Assembly (NCBI RefSeq): GCF_008039875.1
Contig: NZ_VRUU01000001.1
Location: forward strand, 124,001-188,000
DNA from: Methylobacterium sp. WL119
Lineage (GTDB): Bacteria > Pseudomonadota > Alphaproteobacteria > Rhizobiales > Beijerinckiaceae
Direction of reading: 5' to 3'
Length of the DNA: 64,000 nucleotides
Part shown: positions 30,969 through 39,902 of the stretch, piece by piece
Position numbering within the stretch: the stretch's first letter is position 1
Layout of the letters: the number at the start of each line of letters is the position of its first letter
Notes under the pieces: generated by a model
Database searches by the model: none
What the model was told of the DNA's origin: nothing
What the model saw: the letters and a program-made list of their open reading frames with translations, nothing else
Program-made: the position numbers and the translations under genes

Positions 30969-31056
30969 GGCGGCTCCTCGGGGCGACCTCTTCACGGGGC
31001 GCCTTACGGGGCGAGCCTAGCAGACTCGCGCTCGCCGCAGGATCGGCGGACAGCAC

Positions 31057-31087
31057 AAAAAAGCCGCGCCGTCAGGGACGGCGCGGC
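31057..31087 (-). terminator. Rho-independent terminator of the minus-strand DUF465 gene
   Basis: Read on the minus strand, an 11-base-pair perfect stem (31077-31087 with 31063-31073, loop of three) is followed by six T (31057-31062). This strong intrinsic terminator lies 32 bases after the stop. Confidence 0.9.
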
Positions 31088-31119
31088 GGACCTCGGTGCC
31101 GTGCTGGGGATCAGGCGCG

Positions 31120-31302
31120 TCAGTGCAGCGTGTCGACGTCGGCCTGCAACCGGTTGATCTCGTCCTTCAGGAGAAGCTTTCGCCGCTTCAGCTCCGCGAT
31201 GCGAAGGTCGTCCTCGGACGGCCTCAGCGTCGCCTGGTGGATTTCCCGTTCGAGGGCTTCGTGCTTCCGGGTGAGCTGGCTCAGATGCGTCTGCAGCGAC
31301 AT
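31120..31302 (-). CDS. DUF465 (YdcH-like) small coiled-coil protein
   Basis: A 60-residue protein made almost entirely of two amphipathic helices, with the family pattern HLSQLTRKHEALEREI and, near the end, IAELKRRKLLLKDEI. DUF465 proteins are abundant in proteobacteria but functionally unassigned. GGAG lies nine bases before the ATG, and a strong terminator follows. It is divergent from a second DUF465 gene at 31460, with about 160 bases between them. Confidence 0.9.
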   Translation of the reverse strand: MSLQTHLSQLTRKHEALEREIHQATLRPSEDDLRIAELKRRKLLLKDEINRLQADVDTLH

Positions 31303-31459
31303 GAGTCGTGTCTCCTGTCATCGTTCCGACCGGTCGAATCTCGCACATGTCGAGCCGGCTGTCGAAGGCAATCCTCAGCCTATGCCTCACGAATGCTTGC
31401 CGCTCGGGCGTGCCTGACGCATGCTCGCTCCAGGCACGCGGCGGGTTTCGAAGGCGACG

Positions 31460-31678
31460 ATGACGGTTGAGTTGGTCCCGGATGAGCAGTCCGAACTGGA
31501 CGTCGAGCTGGCGCGGCTGAGGCAGGAGCACCGCGACCTCGACGACGCGATCGACGCCCTCGAGCGCAACGTCGCCGGCGATCAGCTGCAGATCCAGCGG
31601 CTGAAGAAGCGCAAGCTCACGCTGCGCGACCGGATCGCCTTCGTCGAGGACCAGATCACCCCCGACATCATCGCCTGA
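31460..31678 (+). CDS. Second DUF465 family small protein
   Basis: A 72-residue helical protein with the DUF465 end motif LQIQRLKKRKLTLRDRI (about 44-60), preceded by an acidic helix ELARLRQEHRDLDDAI. The ATG at 31460 has GAAGG five bases upstream; an in-frame ATG at 31421 lacks one. It is paired head to head with the first DUF465 gene. The two share the same layout but only moderate identity, so this is probably an old duplication. Function is unknown. Confidence 0.88.
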   Translation: MTVELVPDEQSELDVELARLRQEHRDLDDAIDALERNVAGDQLQIQRLKKRKLTLRDRIAFVEDQITPDIIA

Positions 31679-31785
31679 TGCCGGTGGATGCCGCCGCGCC
31701 TCGCCTTGCCGCGTCGGGCCCACGCCTGTAAGCGGCGAGCTTGCCAGCGGCGGATTCGGGCTCACGGGCTTCCTTCGCGCAGAGA

Positions 31786-32298
31786 ATGGGTTTGACACGG
31801 ATGGTGCCGGCGCCTGCGGTCGCGATCATCATGGGCAGCCAGTCCGACTGGGCGACCATGCGGCACGCCGCCGAGACGCTCGACGCGCTCGGCGTCGCCC
31901 ATGACGCGCGCATCGTCTCGGCGCATCGCACGCCGGACCGTCTGGTGGCCTTCGCCAAGGGCGCGAGGGCAGCCGGCTTCCAGGTGGTGATCGCGGGCGC
32001 CGGCGGTGCCGCGCATCTGCCCGGCATGGCCGCCGCGATGACGAGCCTTCCGGTCTTCGGCGTGCCGGTCGAATCCAAGGCGCTGTCAGGACAGGACAGC
32101 CTGCTCTCGATCGTGCAGATGCCGGCCGGCATTCCGGTGGGGACGCTGGCGATCGGCCGGGCCGGCGCGGTCAACGCCGCGCTCCTGGCGGCCGCCGTGC
32201 TCGCGCTGTCCGATGCCGACCTCGCCGCCCGCCTCGATGCGTGGCGCGCGGCCCAGACTGCATCCGTCGCCGAACGGCCGGAGACCGAGACCCCGTGA
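31786..32298 (+). CDS. purE: N5-carboxyaminoimidazole ribonucleotide mutase PurE
   Basis: Class I PurE converts N5-CAIR to CAIR in purine synthesis. The protein has the diagnostic [10 protein letters not shown] phosphate-binding loop, SAHRTPDRL with the catalytic histidine, [11 protein letters not shown], and [17 protein letters not shown]. The start is uncertain: ATG 31786 gives 170 aa, while ATG 31801 gives 165 aa and is nearest to family length. The stop overlaps the GTG of purK (GTGA), so mutase and synthetase are coupled. Confidence 0.96.
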   Translation: MGLTRMVPAPAVAIIMGSQSDWATMRHAAETLDALGVAHDARIVSAHRTPDRLVAFAKGARAAGFQVVIAGAGGAAHLPGMAAAMTSLPVFGVPVESKALSGQDSLLSIVQMPAGIPVGTLAIGRAGAVNAALLAAAVLALSDADLAARLDAWRAAQTASVAERPETETP

Positions 32299-33395
32299 CC
32301 ACGAAGACCATCGCGCCCGGCAGCACCCTCGGCATCGTCGGGGGCGGCCAACTCGGCCGCATGATCGCGCTCGCGGCGGCGAATCTCGGCCTTAAGGTCC
32401 ACGTCTACTGCCCCGACGCCGACAGCCCGGCCTTCGACGTCGCGGCCGCGAACACCTGCGCGGCCTACGACGACTCCGAGGCGCTGGCGCGCTTCGCGCG
32501 GAGCGTCGACGTGGTCACCTACGAGTTCGAGAACATCCCGCGCGAGACCGCCGACCTGCTGGCGGCGCATGCGCCGCTCCACCCGAGCGCCTCGGCGCTG
32601 GCGACGACGCAGGACCGGCTGTCGGAGAAGGACTTCATCAACCGCCTCGGCATCCCGACGGCGCCGTTCCGCGCCGTCGACACGCCGGACGACTTCGCCC
32701 GCGCGCTCGACGCCATCGGCCGCCCGGCGGTGCTGAAGACCCGCCGCTTCGGCTACGACGGCAAGGGCCAGCGCATCATCCGGACGGAGGCCGAATCGGA
32801 TCGCAACGCGATCTTCGCCGAGTTCGGCGGCGCGGCGCTGATCCTCGAAGGCTTCGTCGCGTTCGAGCGCGAGGTCTCGGTGGTGGCCGCGCGCTCGGCC
32901 GACGGCAGCTTCGCCGCCTTCGACCTGTGCGAGAACGAGCACCGCAACCACATCCTGGCCGTTACCCGCGCGCCGGCGCCGAGGATCGCGCCGGAGACGG
33001 CGCAGGCCGCCTTCGCCATCGCCAGGACGATCGCCGACGCCCTCGACTATGTCGGGGTGCTCGCCGTCGAGATGTTCCTGGTGCGCGAGGCCGACAGCGG
33101 CGAGCGGCTCGTCGTCAACGAGATCGCGCCGCGGGTGCACAATTCCGGGCACTGGACGATCGAGGGCGCCGCGACCTCGCAGTTCGCCCAGCACGTGCGC
33201 GCGGTCTGCGGCTGGCCGCTCGGCGATCCGTCCCGGCCCGGCGGACTGCGTGCCGAGATGCGCAACCTCATCGGCGACGAGGTTTCGGGCTGGCGGTCGC
33301 TGCTGGCCGAGCCCGGCGCGCATCTGCACCTCTACGGCAAGGGCGAGGCCCGGCCCGGCCGCAAGATGGGCCACGTCACCCGCCTCGAGCCCTGA
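32295..33395 (+). CDS. purK: N5-carboxyaminoimidazole ribonucleotide synthetase PurK
   Basis: ATP-grasp enzyme that carboxylates AIR with bicarbonate, supplying PurE. The 366-residue protein begins with the nucleotide-binding-like [17 protein letters not shown]. It has [10 protein letters not shown], the ATP-grasp [12 protein letters not shown], and [18 protein letters not shown] near the C-terminus, all typical. The GTG start overlaps the purE stop. The hairpin at 33404-33425 follows closely and may end the operon. Confidence 0.97.
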   Translation: MTTKTIAPGSTLGIVGGGQLGRMIALAAANLGLKVHVYCPDADSPAFDVAAANTCAAYDDSEALARFARSVDVVTYEFENIPRETADLLAAHAPLHPSASALATTQDRLSEKDFINRLGIPTAPFRAVDTPDDFARALDAIGRPAVLKTRRFGYDGKGQRIIRTEAESDRNAIFAEFGGAALILEGFVAFEREVSVVAARSADGSFAAFDLCENEHRNHILAVTRAPAPRIAPETAQAAFAIARTIADALDYVGVLAVEMFLVREADSGERLVVNEIAPRVHNSGHWTIEGAATSQFAQHVRAVCGWPLGDPSRPGGLRAEMRNLIGDEVSGWRSLLAEPGAHLHLYGKGEARPGRKMGHVTRLEP

Positions 33396-33403
33396 AATCC
33401 GAT

Positions 33404-33425
33404 GCATCCGCACAACAGCGGATGC
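33404..33425 (+). terminator. Stem-loop after purK
   Basis: GCATCCGC (33404-33411) and GCGGATGC (33418-33425) pair perfectly around ACAACA, nine bases after the purK stop. There is no real T-run, so termination would be weak or Rho-dependent. The rest of the gap to 33669 shows no gene. Confidence 0.5.
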
Positions 33426-33669
33426 TTCGCGTGCGCTCTGCTCCCAAGATCGCAAGGTCTTTTCCAGTCGAGCCATATGTTCGCCACATCGGCCCGCATC
33501 AACGGGTCCGTCGCCCGTGCTTAATCGGGCGTTCACCGCGATGCGCGAACGTGCCGGAGCCTACGCGACCGGATCGGACCGGTTCCGTGTCGGCCGCGCC
33601 GCTCGGGGTGCGTGGATCAAGGTTCGGGCGTGCTGCAGACTTGAGCACCGTGCCGAGGGGAATGGGGCG

Positions 33670-34542
33670 ATGACGTCAGACAGCGTGCGGTTTCAACGGT
33701 CGGCCCTGCTCGGCCTCGCTGCGCTCGCGAGCGTGGCGCTCGCCGGCTGCGAGACCGTGGGGAGCGCTGCCGGCCCGCGGCAATTCGCGGTGCTCGAGGC
33801 GGACACCACGGGCGCGACCAACGTCAACATCGCCTCGCTGACCGAGGTGGTGCAGCGCAACCCGAACGACGCCGCCGCCTACAACACCCGCGGCGCGGCC
33901 TATGCCCGCGCGGGCCAGTTCAACGACGCGATCGGCGACTTCACCAAGGCGGTGCAGATCGACCCGAATTCCGGCTCGGCCTACAACAACCGCGCGCTGG
34001 CCTATCGTCAGACCGGCCGCAACGACGCGGCGCTGCAGGACTTCACCAAGGCGATCGCCTCCGACCCGAATTACGGCCCCGCCTATATCGGCCGCGCCAA
34101 CGTGCTGCGGGCGCAGGGCGACCTCGACGGCGCGATGAGCGACCTCAACGTGGCGATCCGCCTGATGCCCGAATCGGCCGAGGCGTATCATGCCCGCGGC
34201 CTGGTCCGGCAGAAGCAGGGCCAGAACACCGCCGCCATTGGCGACTTCGACGCCGCGATCGACCGCAATCCCTTCGTCAGCGCGCCCTACGCCGCCCGCG
34301 GCCAGAGCCTGATCGCCACGAACCAGTACGACAAGGCGATCGAGGACTACAACGCGGCCCTCAACGTGAACAACAAGGACGCGACCTCCTGGGCCTATCG
34401 CGGCCTCGCCTACGAGAAGTCGAACCGCAAGAAGGAAGCGATGGAGAACTACCAGCGCGCCTCCACCATCGACCCGAGCAACCCGATCGCCCGCCAGGGC
34501 CTCGGCCGGGTGCAGGGCGGCGTCGGCTCGTTGTTCAACTGA
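33670..34542 (+). CDS. TPR-repeat lipoprotein (NlpI-like)
   Basis: A 290-residue lipoprotein. The signal sequence ends in the lipobox LAGC near residue 27, giving a lipidated, membrane-anchored periplasmic protein. Six tandem 34-residue tetratricopeptide repeats follow (about residues 65-270), each with the A-x-x-x-RG or RA and D-P-N/S pattern. TPR lipoproteins such as NlpI scaffold cell-wall enzymes; such a role here is inference. A perfect terminator follows, so the gene is probably monocistronic. Confidence 0.92.
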   Translation: MTSDSVRFQRSALLGLAALASVALAGCETVGSAAGPRQFAVLEADTTGATNVNIASLTEVVQRNPNDAAAYNTRGAAYARAGQFNDAIGDFTKAVQIDPNSGSAYNNRALAYRQTGRNDAALQDFTKAIASDPNYGPAYIGRANVLRAQGDLDGAMSDLNVAIRLMPESAEAYHARGLVRQKQGQNTAAIGDFDAAIDRNPFVSAPYAARGQSLIATNQYDKAIEDYNAALNVNNKDATSWAYRGLAYEKSNRKKEAMENYQRASTIDPSNPIARQGLGRVQGGVGSLFN

Positions 34543-34560
34543 AGCCCGGGGTTTGCTCGA

Positions 34561-34599
34561 ACGAAGAACGCCGCGCGAGAGCGCGGCGTTCTTCGTTTC
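34561..34599 (+). terminator. Rho-independent terminator after TPR lipoprotein gene
   Basis: A perfect 16-base-pair stem (34561-34576 with 34581-34596) capped by a GAGA tetraloop is followed by TTC. It is one of the strongest hairpins in the window. Confidence 0.88.
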
Positions 34600-34742
34600 G
34601 GATCGCGATGACCACCACCGCGCGAACAGCCGAGATAACCAAGACCGTAGGGTGAAAGCGACAGGAAACTGACGACCTTTGCCGCCATCGGGCCGAGGAA
34701 CACCCATGGCGCCGGCGCTCGAAACCTGTCACACTTCGTCGG

Positions 34743-35189
34743 ATGCCGTATTTCTACTGTCATCTACGTGGCCCGAGCGGTTATGAACGCGACGAGATCG
34801 GGCTGGAATTCGCCGACCTCGATGCGGCGTATCTCGAGGTCTGCCGCGCCATCCTCGACATGGCGGCGGAGCTGGCACGGTCCGGCCACGACCCGATGCC
34901 CTACGCCTTCGAGATCACGGATGCCGACGGCCTCCTGCTCATGGACGTCCCGTTCCGCGAGATGCTGAGCAAGGGTCTCCGAAGCAGGCGTCGGCTTCTT
35001 CCCGTCTCGTCGGCCATGCAGCGCCGCGAGATGGTGCGGGCGGTGCATCTGCGCGCAGCCGTCTCCGACTCGATCGATCGCCTGAGCCAGACGATCCGCA
35101 TGTCCCAGCTGATCGTCGCCCGGTCGCGCGCGAGCGGCGCGGCCGATCCATGGGGCGCCTCGCCGCGATCGGGTGCCGTCGCCTCTTAG
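34743..35189 (+). CDS. DUF6894-like protein
   Basis: A 148-residue cytoplasmic protein beginning MPYFYCHLRG, followed by a short acidic stretch and the ADLDAAYLEV helix. This resembles the small DUF6894 family that is common and multi-copy in Methylobacterium and Bradyrhizobium and has no known function. The FEITDADGLLLMDVPF strand pair is typical. The C-terminal 55 residues are an extra basic helical tail. Its 3' end is six bases from the convergent bioF stop. Confidence 0.78.
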   Translation: MPYFYCHLRGPSGYERDEIGLEFADLDAAYLEVCRAILDMAAELARSGHDPMPYAFEITDADGLLLMDVPFREMLSKGLRSRRRLLPVSSAMQRREMVRAVHLRAAVSDSIDRLSQTIRMSQLIVARSRASGAADPWGASPRSGAVAS

Positions 35190-35195
35190 GTCAAG

Positions 35196-36317
35196 TCACG
35201 CCGAGCGCAAGGCGGCGATGCCGTCGGCCAGCGCGTCCACCTGCGCCGCGTCGTGCGCCGCCGAGAACGCCACCCGCAGCCGCGCGGTGCCGGCCGGGAC
35301 GGTCGGCGGCCGGATCGCCACCACGAGGAAGCCCTGCGCTTCGAGGGCGGCCGAGCGCGCGAGCGCGGCCTGCGCCTCGCCGACCATCACCGGCACCACG
35401 GCGCTTTCGGCCTCCGGCAATCCGAGCCGCGCGGTGAAGCGGCGGGCGAGCGCCAGGGGCTTGGCACCCCGCTCCGGCTCCGCCTCCAGGATCGCCAGGG
35501 CTTCGAGGGCGGCGGCCGCAGAGGCCGGCGGCAGCCCGGTGGTGTAGACGAAGCTGCGGGCGCGGCTGGTGAGCAGGTCGATCACCGCCTGCGACGCGCA
35601 GAGATAACCGCCGTAGGAGCCGAGCGACTTCGACAGGGTGCCCATCTCCAGCGGCGCCCGCGGGCCGCCTTCGACGACGCCAAGCCCGTGCGCGTCGTCC
35701 ACCAGCGTCCAGGCGTCGTGGTCGTCGCCGAGCCCGAGGATGTCGCCGAGCGGCGCGCGGTCGCCGTCCATGCTGAACACCCGCTCGGTCAGGATCATCG
35801 CCCGGCGATGCTGCGCGCGATGCGCCGAAAGCAGGCGGCCGAGGTCGGCGAGGTCGTTGTGCCGGAACGTCAGGATCGTCGCGCCCGAGATCCGCGCACC
35901 GCCCCACATGCAGGCATGGGCGAGTTCGTCGACGAGGATGAGGTCGCCCGCACCGACCAGCGCCGGGGTGATCCCGAGGTTGGCGAGGTAGCCGCTGCCG
36001 AACACCAGCGCCGCCTCGGTGCCCTTGTGCGCGGCGAGCCGCGCTTCGAGCGCGGTCAGCAGCGGATGGTTGCCGGTCACCAGCCGCGACCCGCCGGAGC
36101 CGGCGCCGTAGGCGGCGACGGCAGCTTGCGCGGCCGCGATCACCCGCGGGTCGTGGCTCAGGCCAAGATAATCGTTGCAGGAGAACGAGACGAGCCGGCG
36201 CGCGCCGCGCTCGGCCATCGCGTCGGCGGCGCGGATCGTCGGCACCAGGCGGCGGCGGAGGGCGGCGGCATCCAGGCCGGAAAGCTTGTCGCGGGCGAAG
36301 GATTCGAGGCTCGACAT
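35196..36317 (-). CDS. bioF: 8-amino-7-oxononanoate synthase
   Basis: PLP enzyme condensing pimeloyl-ACP or -CoA with alanine, the first committed step of biotin ring assembly. The 373-residue protein has NDYLGLSHDPRV, GSGGSRLVTGNH, DELAHACMWGG, DDAHGLGVVEGG and the PLP lysine in GTLSKSLGSYGGY near residue 227. A competing frame (35191-36327) is a compositional shadow. It diverges from bioA across a 90-base gap. No bioB, bioD or bioZ is nearby, so the pathway is split. Confidence 0.94.
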   Translation of the reverse strand: MSSLESFARDKLSGLDAAALRRRLVPTIRAADAMAERGARRLVSFSCNDYLGLSHDPRVIAAAQAAVAAYGAGSGGSRLVTGNHPLLTALEARLAAHKGTEAALVFGSGYLANLGITPALVGAGDLILVDELAHACMWGGARISGATILTFRHNDLADLGRLLSAHRAQHRRAMILTERVFSMDGDRAPLGDILGLGDDHDAWTLVDDAHGLGVVEGGPRAPLEMGTLSKSLGSYGGYLCASQAVIDLLTSRARSFVYTTGLPPASAAAALEALAILEAEPERGAKPLALARRFTARLGLPEAESAVVPVMVGEAQAALARSAALEAQGFLVVAIRPPTVPAGTARLRVAFSAAHDAAQVDALADGIAALRSA

Positions 36318-36407
36318 CGGGCCTCAAAGCCCCGCGGCGCCGGCCGGAGTCAAGTCCGGCGTCGCGCCCGGTTGACCGTCGCGCGGCATGCCCGCATCGA
36401 TCTGCGG

Positions 36408-37679
36408 ATGCCGACCGACGATCCGAGCGCCGCGCCCCTGTGGCGCCCCTACACGCAGATGAAGCATGCGGCGCCGCCGCTGGAAGCGGTGCGCACGCAC
36501 GGCTCGCGCATCGTGCTCGCCGACGGGCGGGCGCTGGTCGACGGCATCGCCTCGTGGTGGACGGCGGTGCACGGCTACAACCATCCCCACATCGCCGCGG
36601 CCGTCTCCAAGCAGCTCGGCACCATGCCCCACGTGATGTTCGGCGGGCTGACGCACGCCCCGGCCGAGCGTCTGGCGCGCCGGCTCGTCGGCTTGCTGCC
36701 CGGCGACCTGAACCACGTGTTCTTCGCCGATTCCGGCTCGGTCGCCGTCGAGGTCGCCCTGAAGATGGCGGTGCAGCTCTGGCTGAACCGCGGCGAGGCC
36801 GGCCGCACCCGCATCCTCGCGTTCCGCGGCGGCTACCACGGCGACACGGTCGGGGCGATGTCGGTCTGCGACCCCGAGGAGGGCATGCATCGCCGCTTCG
36901 GTGCCTTCCTGCCGACCCAGCTCTTCTCCGACCTGCCGCGGACCGAGGCGGAGGCGGCCGCCCTCGACGGCATCCTCGCGCGCCACCGCACCGAGCTCGC
37001 CGCGGTGATCGTCGAGCCGCTGGTGCAGGGTGCGGGCGGCATGCGGATGCATCCGCCCGAGGTCTTGGCGACGATCGCGCGCCTCGCCCGCCGCCACGGC
37101 CTGCCGCTGATCGTCGACGAGATCTTCACCGGCTTCGGCCGCACCGGCACGCTGTTCGCCTGCGAGCAGGCCGGCATCGTGCCCGACATCCTGTGCCTGT
37201 CGAAGGCGCTGACCGGCGGCACGATGGCGCTCGCGGCCACGATCGCCACCAGCGAGGTGTTCTCCGCGTTCTGGTCGGACGATCCCGGCGCCGCGCTGAT
37301 GCACGGCCCGACCTTCATGGCGAACCCGCTCGCCTGCGCGGCGGCCGATGCCAGCCTCGACCTGTTCGCGCGCGAGCCGCGGCTCGAGCAGGCCCACGCG
37401 ATCGGCACGCGCCTCGCGGAGGGGTTCGAACCGCTCCGTGGGCGGCCGGGCATCGCCGACATCCGCACGCTCGGCGCGATCGGCGTGGTGCAGTTCGCCG
37501 AGCCGCCCGACCTCGCGACGCTCAAGGCGCGGCTCGTGGAGCGCGGCGTCTGGGTGCGCCCGTTCGGCGACGTCGTCTACCTGACGCCGGCGCTGACCAT
37601 CGGCCGGGACGACCTCGACCACCTGATCGAATCCGTCGTCTCGGTATCCACGGGGGTCGCGTCGCACAGGGCGATTTGA
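36408..37679 (+). CDS. bioA: Adenosylmethionine-8-amino-7-oxononanoate aminotransferase
   Basis: Class III PLP aminotransferase making 7,8-diaminononanoate from the BioF product, using S-adenosylmethionine as amino donor. The 423-residue protein starts with the BioA-specific LWRPYTQMK, has ASWWTAVHGYNHP, FADSGSVAVEVALK (glycine-rich PLP phosphate region), DEIFTGFGRTG and the PLP lysine in CLSKALTGG near 266. ATG 36408 was chosen because it matches the family N-terminus. It is head to head with bioF. Confidence 0.95.
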   Translation: MPTDDPSAAPLWRPYTQMKHAAPPLEAVRTHGSRIVLADGRALVDGIASWWTAVHGYNHPHIAAAVSKQLGTMPHVMFGGLTHAPAERLARRLVGLLPGDLNHVFFADSGSVAVEVALKMAVQLWLNRGEAGRTRILAFRGGYHGDTVGAMSVCDPEEGMHRRFGAFLPTQLFSDLPRTEAEAAALDGILARHRTELAAVIVEPLVQGAGGMRMHPPEVLATIARLARRHGLPLIVDEIFTGFGRTGTLFACEQAGIVPDILCLSKALTGGTMALAATIATSEVFSAFWSDDPGAALMHGPTFMANPLACAAADASLDLFAREPRLEQAHAIGTRLAEGFEPLRGRPGIADIRTLGAIGVVQFAEPPDLATLKARLVERGVWVRPFGDVVYLTPALTIGRDDLDHLIESVVSVSTGVASHRAI

Positions 37680-37807
37680 CGGGCACCATGACGCGGGCTG
37701 CGGTGAGGAGGGCGGTGCTTCGCGAAGGAATGGGATCCCACCCACTCAAGGCCGCGCCGGATGTCGCATCTCGCCGGCACGCACGGGGGGCGGTACAGCG
37801 CTGACCG

Positions 37808-38161
37808 TCACGATCTCAGGATCCAGTACAGCGTGCCGCTCCAGACAACGCAAACGGCCGATCCGATCGCGACTCCACCATCAAGCGCAGCGACGAGGTC
37901 GTAGAGCGGCCGCGCGGCGATCGCCGTACGAAGGAGCGTCCAACCCGCTGCGATGATGATAGGCCTCTTCCTGATCGCCCGTCCGTCATCGAATGCCGAT
38001 GGCATTCGCCGGGTTTCCAGCCACCATTTCATCAGAGGCGAACAAGCGGCGCTCGCGGCGGTCGCCAGCGCTCCAGGCCGCGAGTCGAGTCGTACGGCCA
38101 GCACTGTGGAAATGCTGAGAATGGCGAGGGGGAGAAGTTGCTCGAGGTCACGCCGTCGCAT
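37808..38161 (-). CDS. Small hypothetical membrane protein
   Basis: I do not recognise this 117-residue protein. It has a first hydrophobic segment (about residues 8-25), a central weaker one (about 66-85) and a C-terminal one (about 96-115), separated by basic stretches. It is probably a small inner-membrane protein. ATG 38161 has GGAGG five bases upstream, which supports the start over much longer upstream readings of the same frame. Neighbours give no functional hint. Confidence 0.6.
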   Translation of the reverse strand: MRRRDLEQLLPLAILSISTVLAVRLDSRPGALATAASAACSPLMKWWLETRRMPSAFDDGRAIRKRPIIIAAGWTLLRTAIAARPLYDLVAALDGGVAIGSAVCVVWSGTLYWILRS

Positions 38162-38547
38162 GGCATCCTCCGATCCGTCGTCGCGGTCGGGGGCCGGAAC
38201 CGCGCCGAGATCGACGATCCGGAGGCGCTCTATTATCACGGAATGATTACCTAGCGATAGAGATCGCAGCCGCCCGTGTCGCCGAACGCCGCGCTGCGGG
38301 TCGCCGGCACGAAGCGGGGACATCGCCGGATCGGCGGCGGATCGTTGCAGGGCGGAGCGACGACCTTCGGCCGTCATCCACGGGAAAGACTTTCCGACCC
38401 GATGTCGGTGGCATTCGACCTGCCACGGACGCTTCGAGGACCGGCCAGCGTCGCTGCAACCGGAACGCCCCTCTGCCGTTGGACATCCAGGATGAGGGTG
38501 CGGCGGGGGGCGTGTCCCGGCGACGCTCCCGGACCAAAACGCTGGAG
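38162..38547. other. Intergenic region between divergent genes
   Basis: About 385 bases with no convincing gene. Local composition dips in GC around 38230-38270, where CTCTAT and ATAGAG form a widely spaced inverted repeat. It presumably holds the promoters of the membrane protein and of the receiver protein. Open frames here lack ribosome sites and look like chance. Confidence 0.4.
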
Positions 38548-38946
38548 ATGCATATCGTGACGAGCGAGCAGACGAGTCCCCAGGAAGACCGGCCCGTGAT
38601 CCTCCTCGTCGAGGACGAGGCGCTGACAATCATGGATCTCGGCGACGTTCTCGAGGGTGGCGGCTACGAGACGGTGCAATGCGCATCGGCCGAGCGGGCG
38701 ATGAGCATCCTTCAGGCGCGGCCGGACATCTGCGGCCTCGTCACCGACGTGGAGCTTTCGGGCAAGGCCAACGGCTTCGACCTCGCCAGCTCCGTCGCCG
38801 AGGCGCGGCCGAAGCTGCCGATCCTGATCGTCTCCGGCCGCGCCGCGCCCGACCCGGCCCGGATGCCGGCCGGCGCGCACTTCATCGCCCGCCCGTGCAG
38901 CGGCGAGGACATCCTCGACCAGCTCCGCCGCCTCATGCCCTGCTGA
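38548..38946 (+). CDS. Stand-alone response regulator receiver protein
   Basis: A 132-residue single-domain CheY-like protein with no output domain. It shows ILLVEDEAL at strand one (acidic pocket), the phosphoacceptor aspartate in VTDVELSG (mid-protein), and the SGRAA strand-four Ser, but the usual lysine of the K-P-F/Y motif is replaced by ARPCSG. That loss may alter phosphorylation-driven switching. ATG 38548 is used; GTG 38557 has GGAG at better spacing and may be the true start. No kinase gene is adjacent. Confidence 0.85.
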   Translation: MHIVTSEQTSPQEDRPVILLVEDEALTIMDLGDVLEGGGYETVQCASAERAMSILQARPDICGLVTDVELSGKANGFDLASSVAEARPKLPILIVSGRAAPDPARMPAGAHFIARPCSGEDILDQLRRLMPC

Positions 38947-39093
38947 GGCCTCATGCGCTGCTGAGCAGGGGATCGCCGCCCCGACCGTCATCCCAGCTTC
39001 ACACGCCCGAGGCACAGCCGGCCGCGAACGAGGCCGGTCCCGTTTCCGGGGCCGGATTTTCGGCGTGTTCGGTCGTGCAGCGCGGGGTATGGG

Positions 39094-39822
39094 ATGTCAG
39101 CGGCGGACGAGATCCCGGCAGCCGCGCCGGTCATCGAGAACCCGGGGCTGCCCGTGAACGGCAAGGCGAAGAACCGGAAGGACGGGCGGCCCTCTCCCGA
39201 CGCGGCGCGGATCAAGCGGAAGGGCCGCGACGCCTCGGCTGAGCGCCCCGGTGAGGTCCCGGCTCCGAGCCCCGAAACGGCGGCCGCGAAGCGGCCCGGA
39301 TCGAAGCCGCCGGGCGCCAAGAGCGTCGGCTGGGCGCTGGTCCAGGCGGCGCGCCTGCATCGCGCCCGCATCGGCGACCGGCTGGCGACGCTCGACCTGT
39401 TCGCCGGCCAGGAGCAGGTCGTGCAGGTGCTCGCGGCCTCCGGCACGATGACGATGGGCGACCTCGCCGCGACCTTGCGCGTGCGCCCGCCGACCGCATC
39501 GAAGACGATCTCGCGGCTCGCCGCCCTCGGCTTCGTCGAGCGGCGCGCGGAGGCCGGTGACGGCCGCATCGTGCGCGTGCGCCTCACCGAGGCGGGGCTC
39601 GCCAAGGCGGAGGCGATCGAGGGCATCTGGGACGCGGTCGAAGCGGAGCTGCTCGCCGGCCTCGACAACAAGGAGCGGCGACGCCTGCGCAAGCTCCTGC
39701 GCAAGGCCGCCAAGGGACTCGCCGAGGCCGGCGGGCTGACCGGGCACGAGACCGAGGCCGATGCGGAGATCGAGGCCGACGACGACGAAGCCGACGCGCT
39801 CGCCCCGATCCCGGCGCACTGA
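39094..39822 (+). CDS. MarR-type winged-helix regulator with long N-terminal tail
   Basis: A 242-residue protein. Residues 1-75 are low-complexity, rich in Ala, Pro, Lys and Arg, and probably disordered. Residues 80-185 form a MarR-like domain with a winged helix: LDLFAGQEQVVQVLAASG, MTMGDLAATLRVRPPTASK (recognition helix) and the wing around RRAEAGDGRIVRV. The C-terminus is an acidic tail (about 215-242). The basic head and acidic tail around a DNA-binding core are unusual for MarR proteins. Target genes are not evident. Confidence 0.85.
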   Translation: MSAADEIPAAAPVIENPGLPVNGKAKNRKDGRPSPDAARIKRKGRDASAERPGEVPAPSPETAAAKRPGSKPPGAKSVGWALVQAARLHRARIGDRLATLDLFAGQEQVVQVLAASGTMTMGDLAATLRVRPPTASKTISRLAALGFVERRAEAGDGRIVRVRLTEAGLAKAEAIEGIWDAVEAELLAGLDNKERRRLRKLLRKAAKGLAEAGGLTGHETEADAEIEADDDEADALAPIPAH

Positions 39823-39902
39823 CACGGCCGTTCGGAGCCGCTGCACACGATGGCCGCGGGCGATACGCTGCGGGCACGCCCACTCCCCTCGCCGTCGCCG
39901 TC

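Noticed and set aside
33521..33535. TTAA-N7-TTCA before the TPR lipoprotein gene as a CtrA site.
   Set aside because: One half-site is wrong and the distance to the start is over 130 bases; treated as chance.
35191..36327. A second minus-strand frame overlapping bioF almost completely.
   Set aside because: It carries no PLP-enzyme motifs; the bioF frame at 35196-36317 has all of them.
38276..38560. A 94-codon plus-strand frame between the membrane protein and the receiver gene.
   Set aside because: No ribosome site, Arg/Gly/Pro-rich composition, no recognisable motif.
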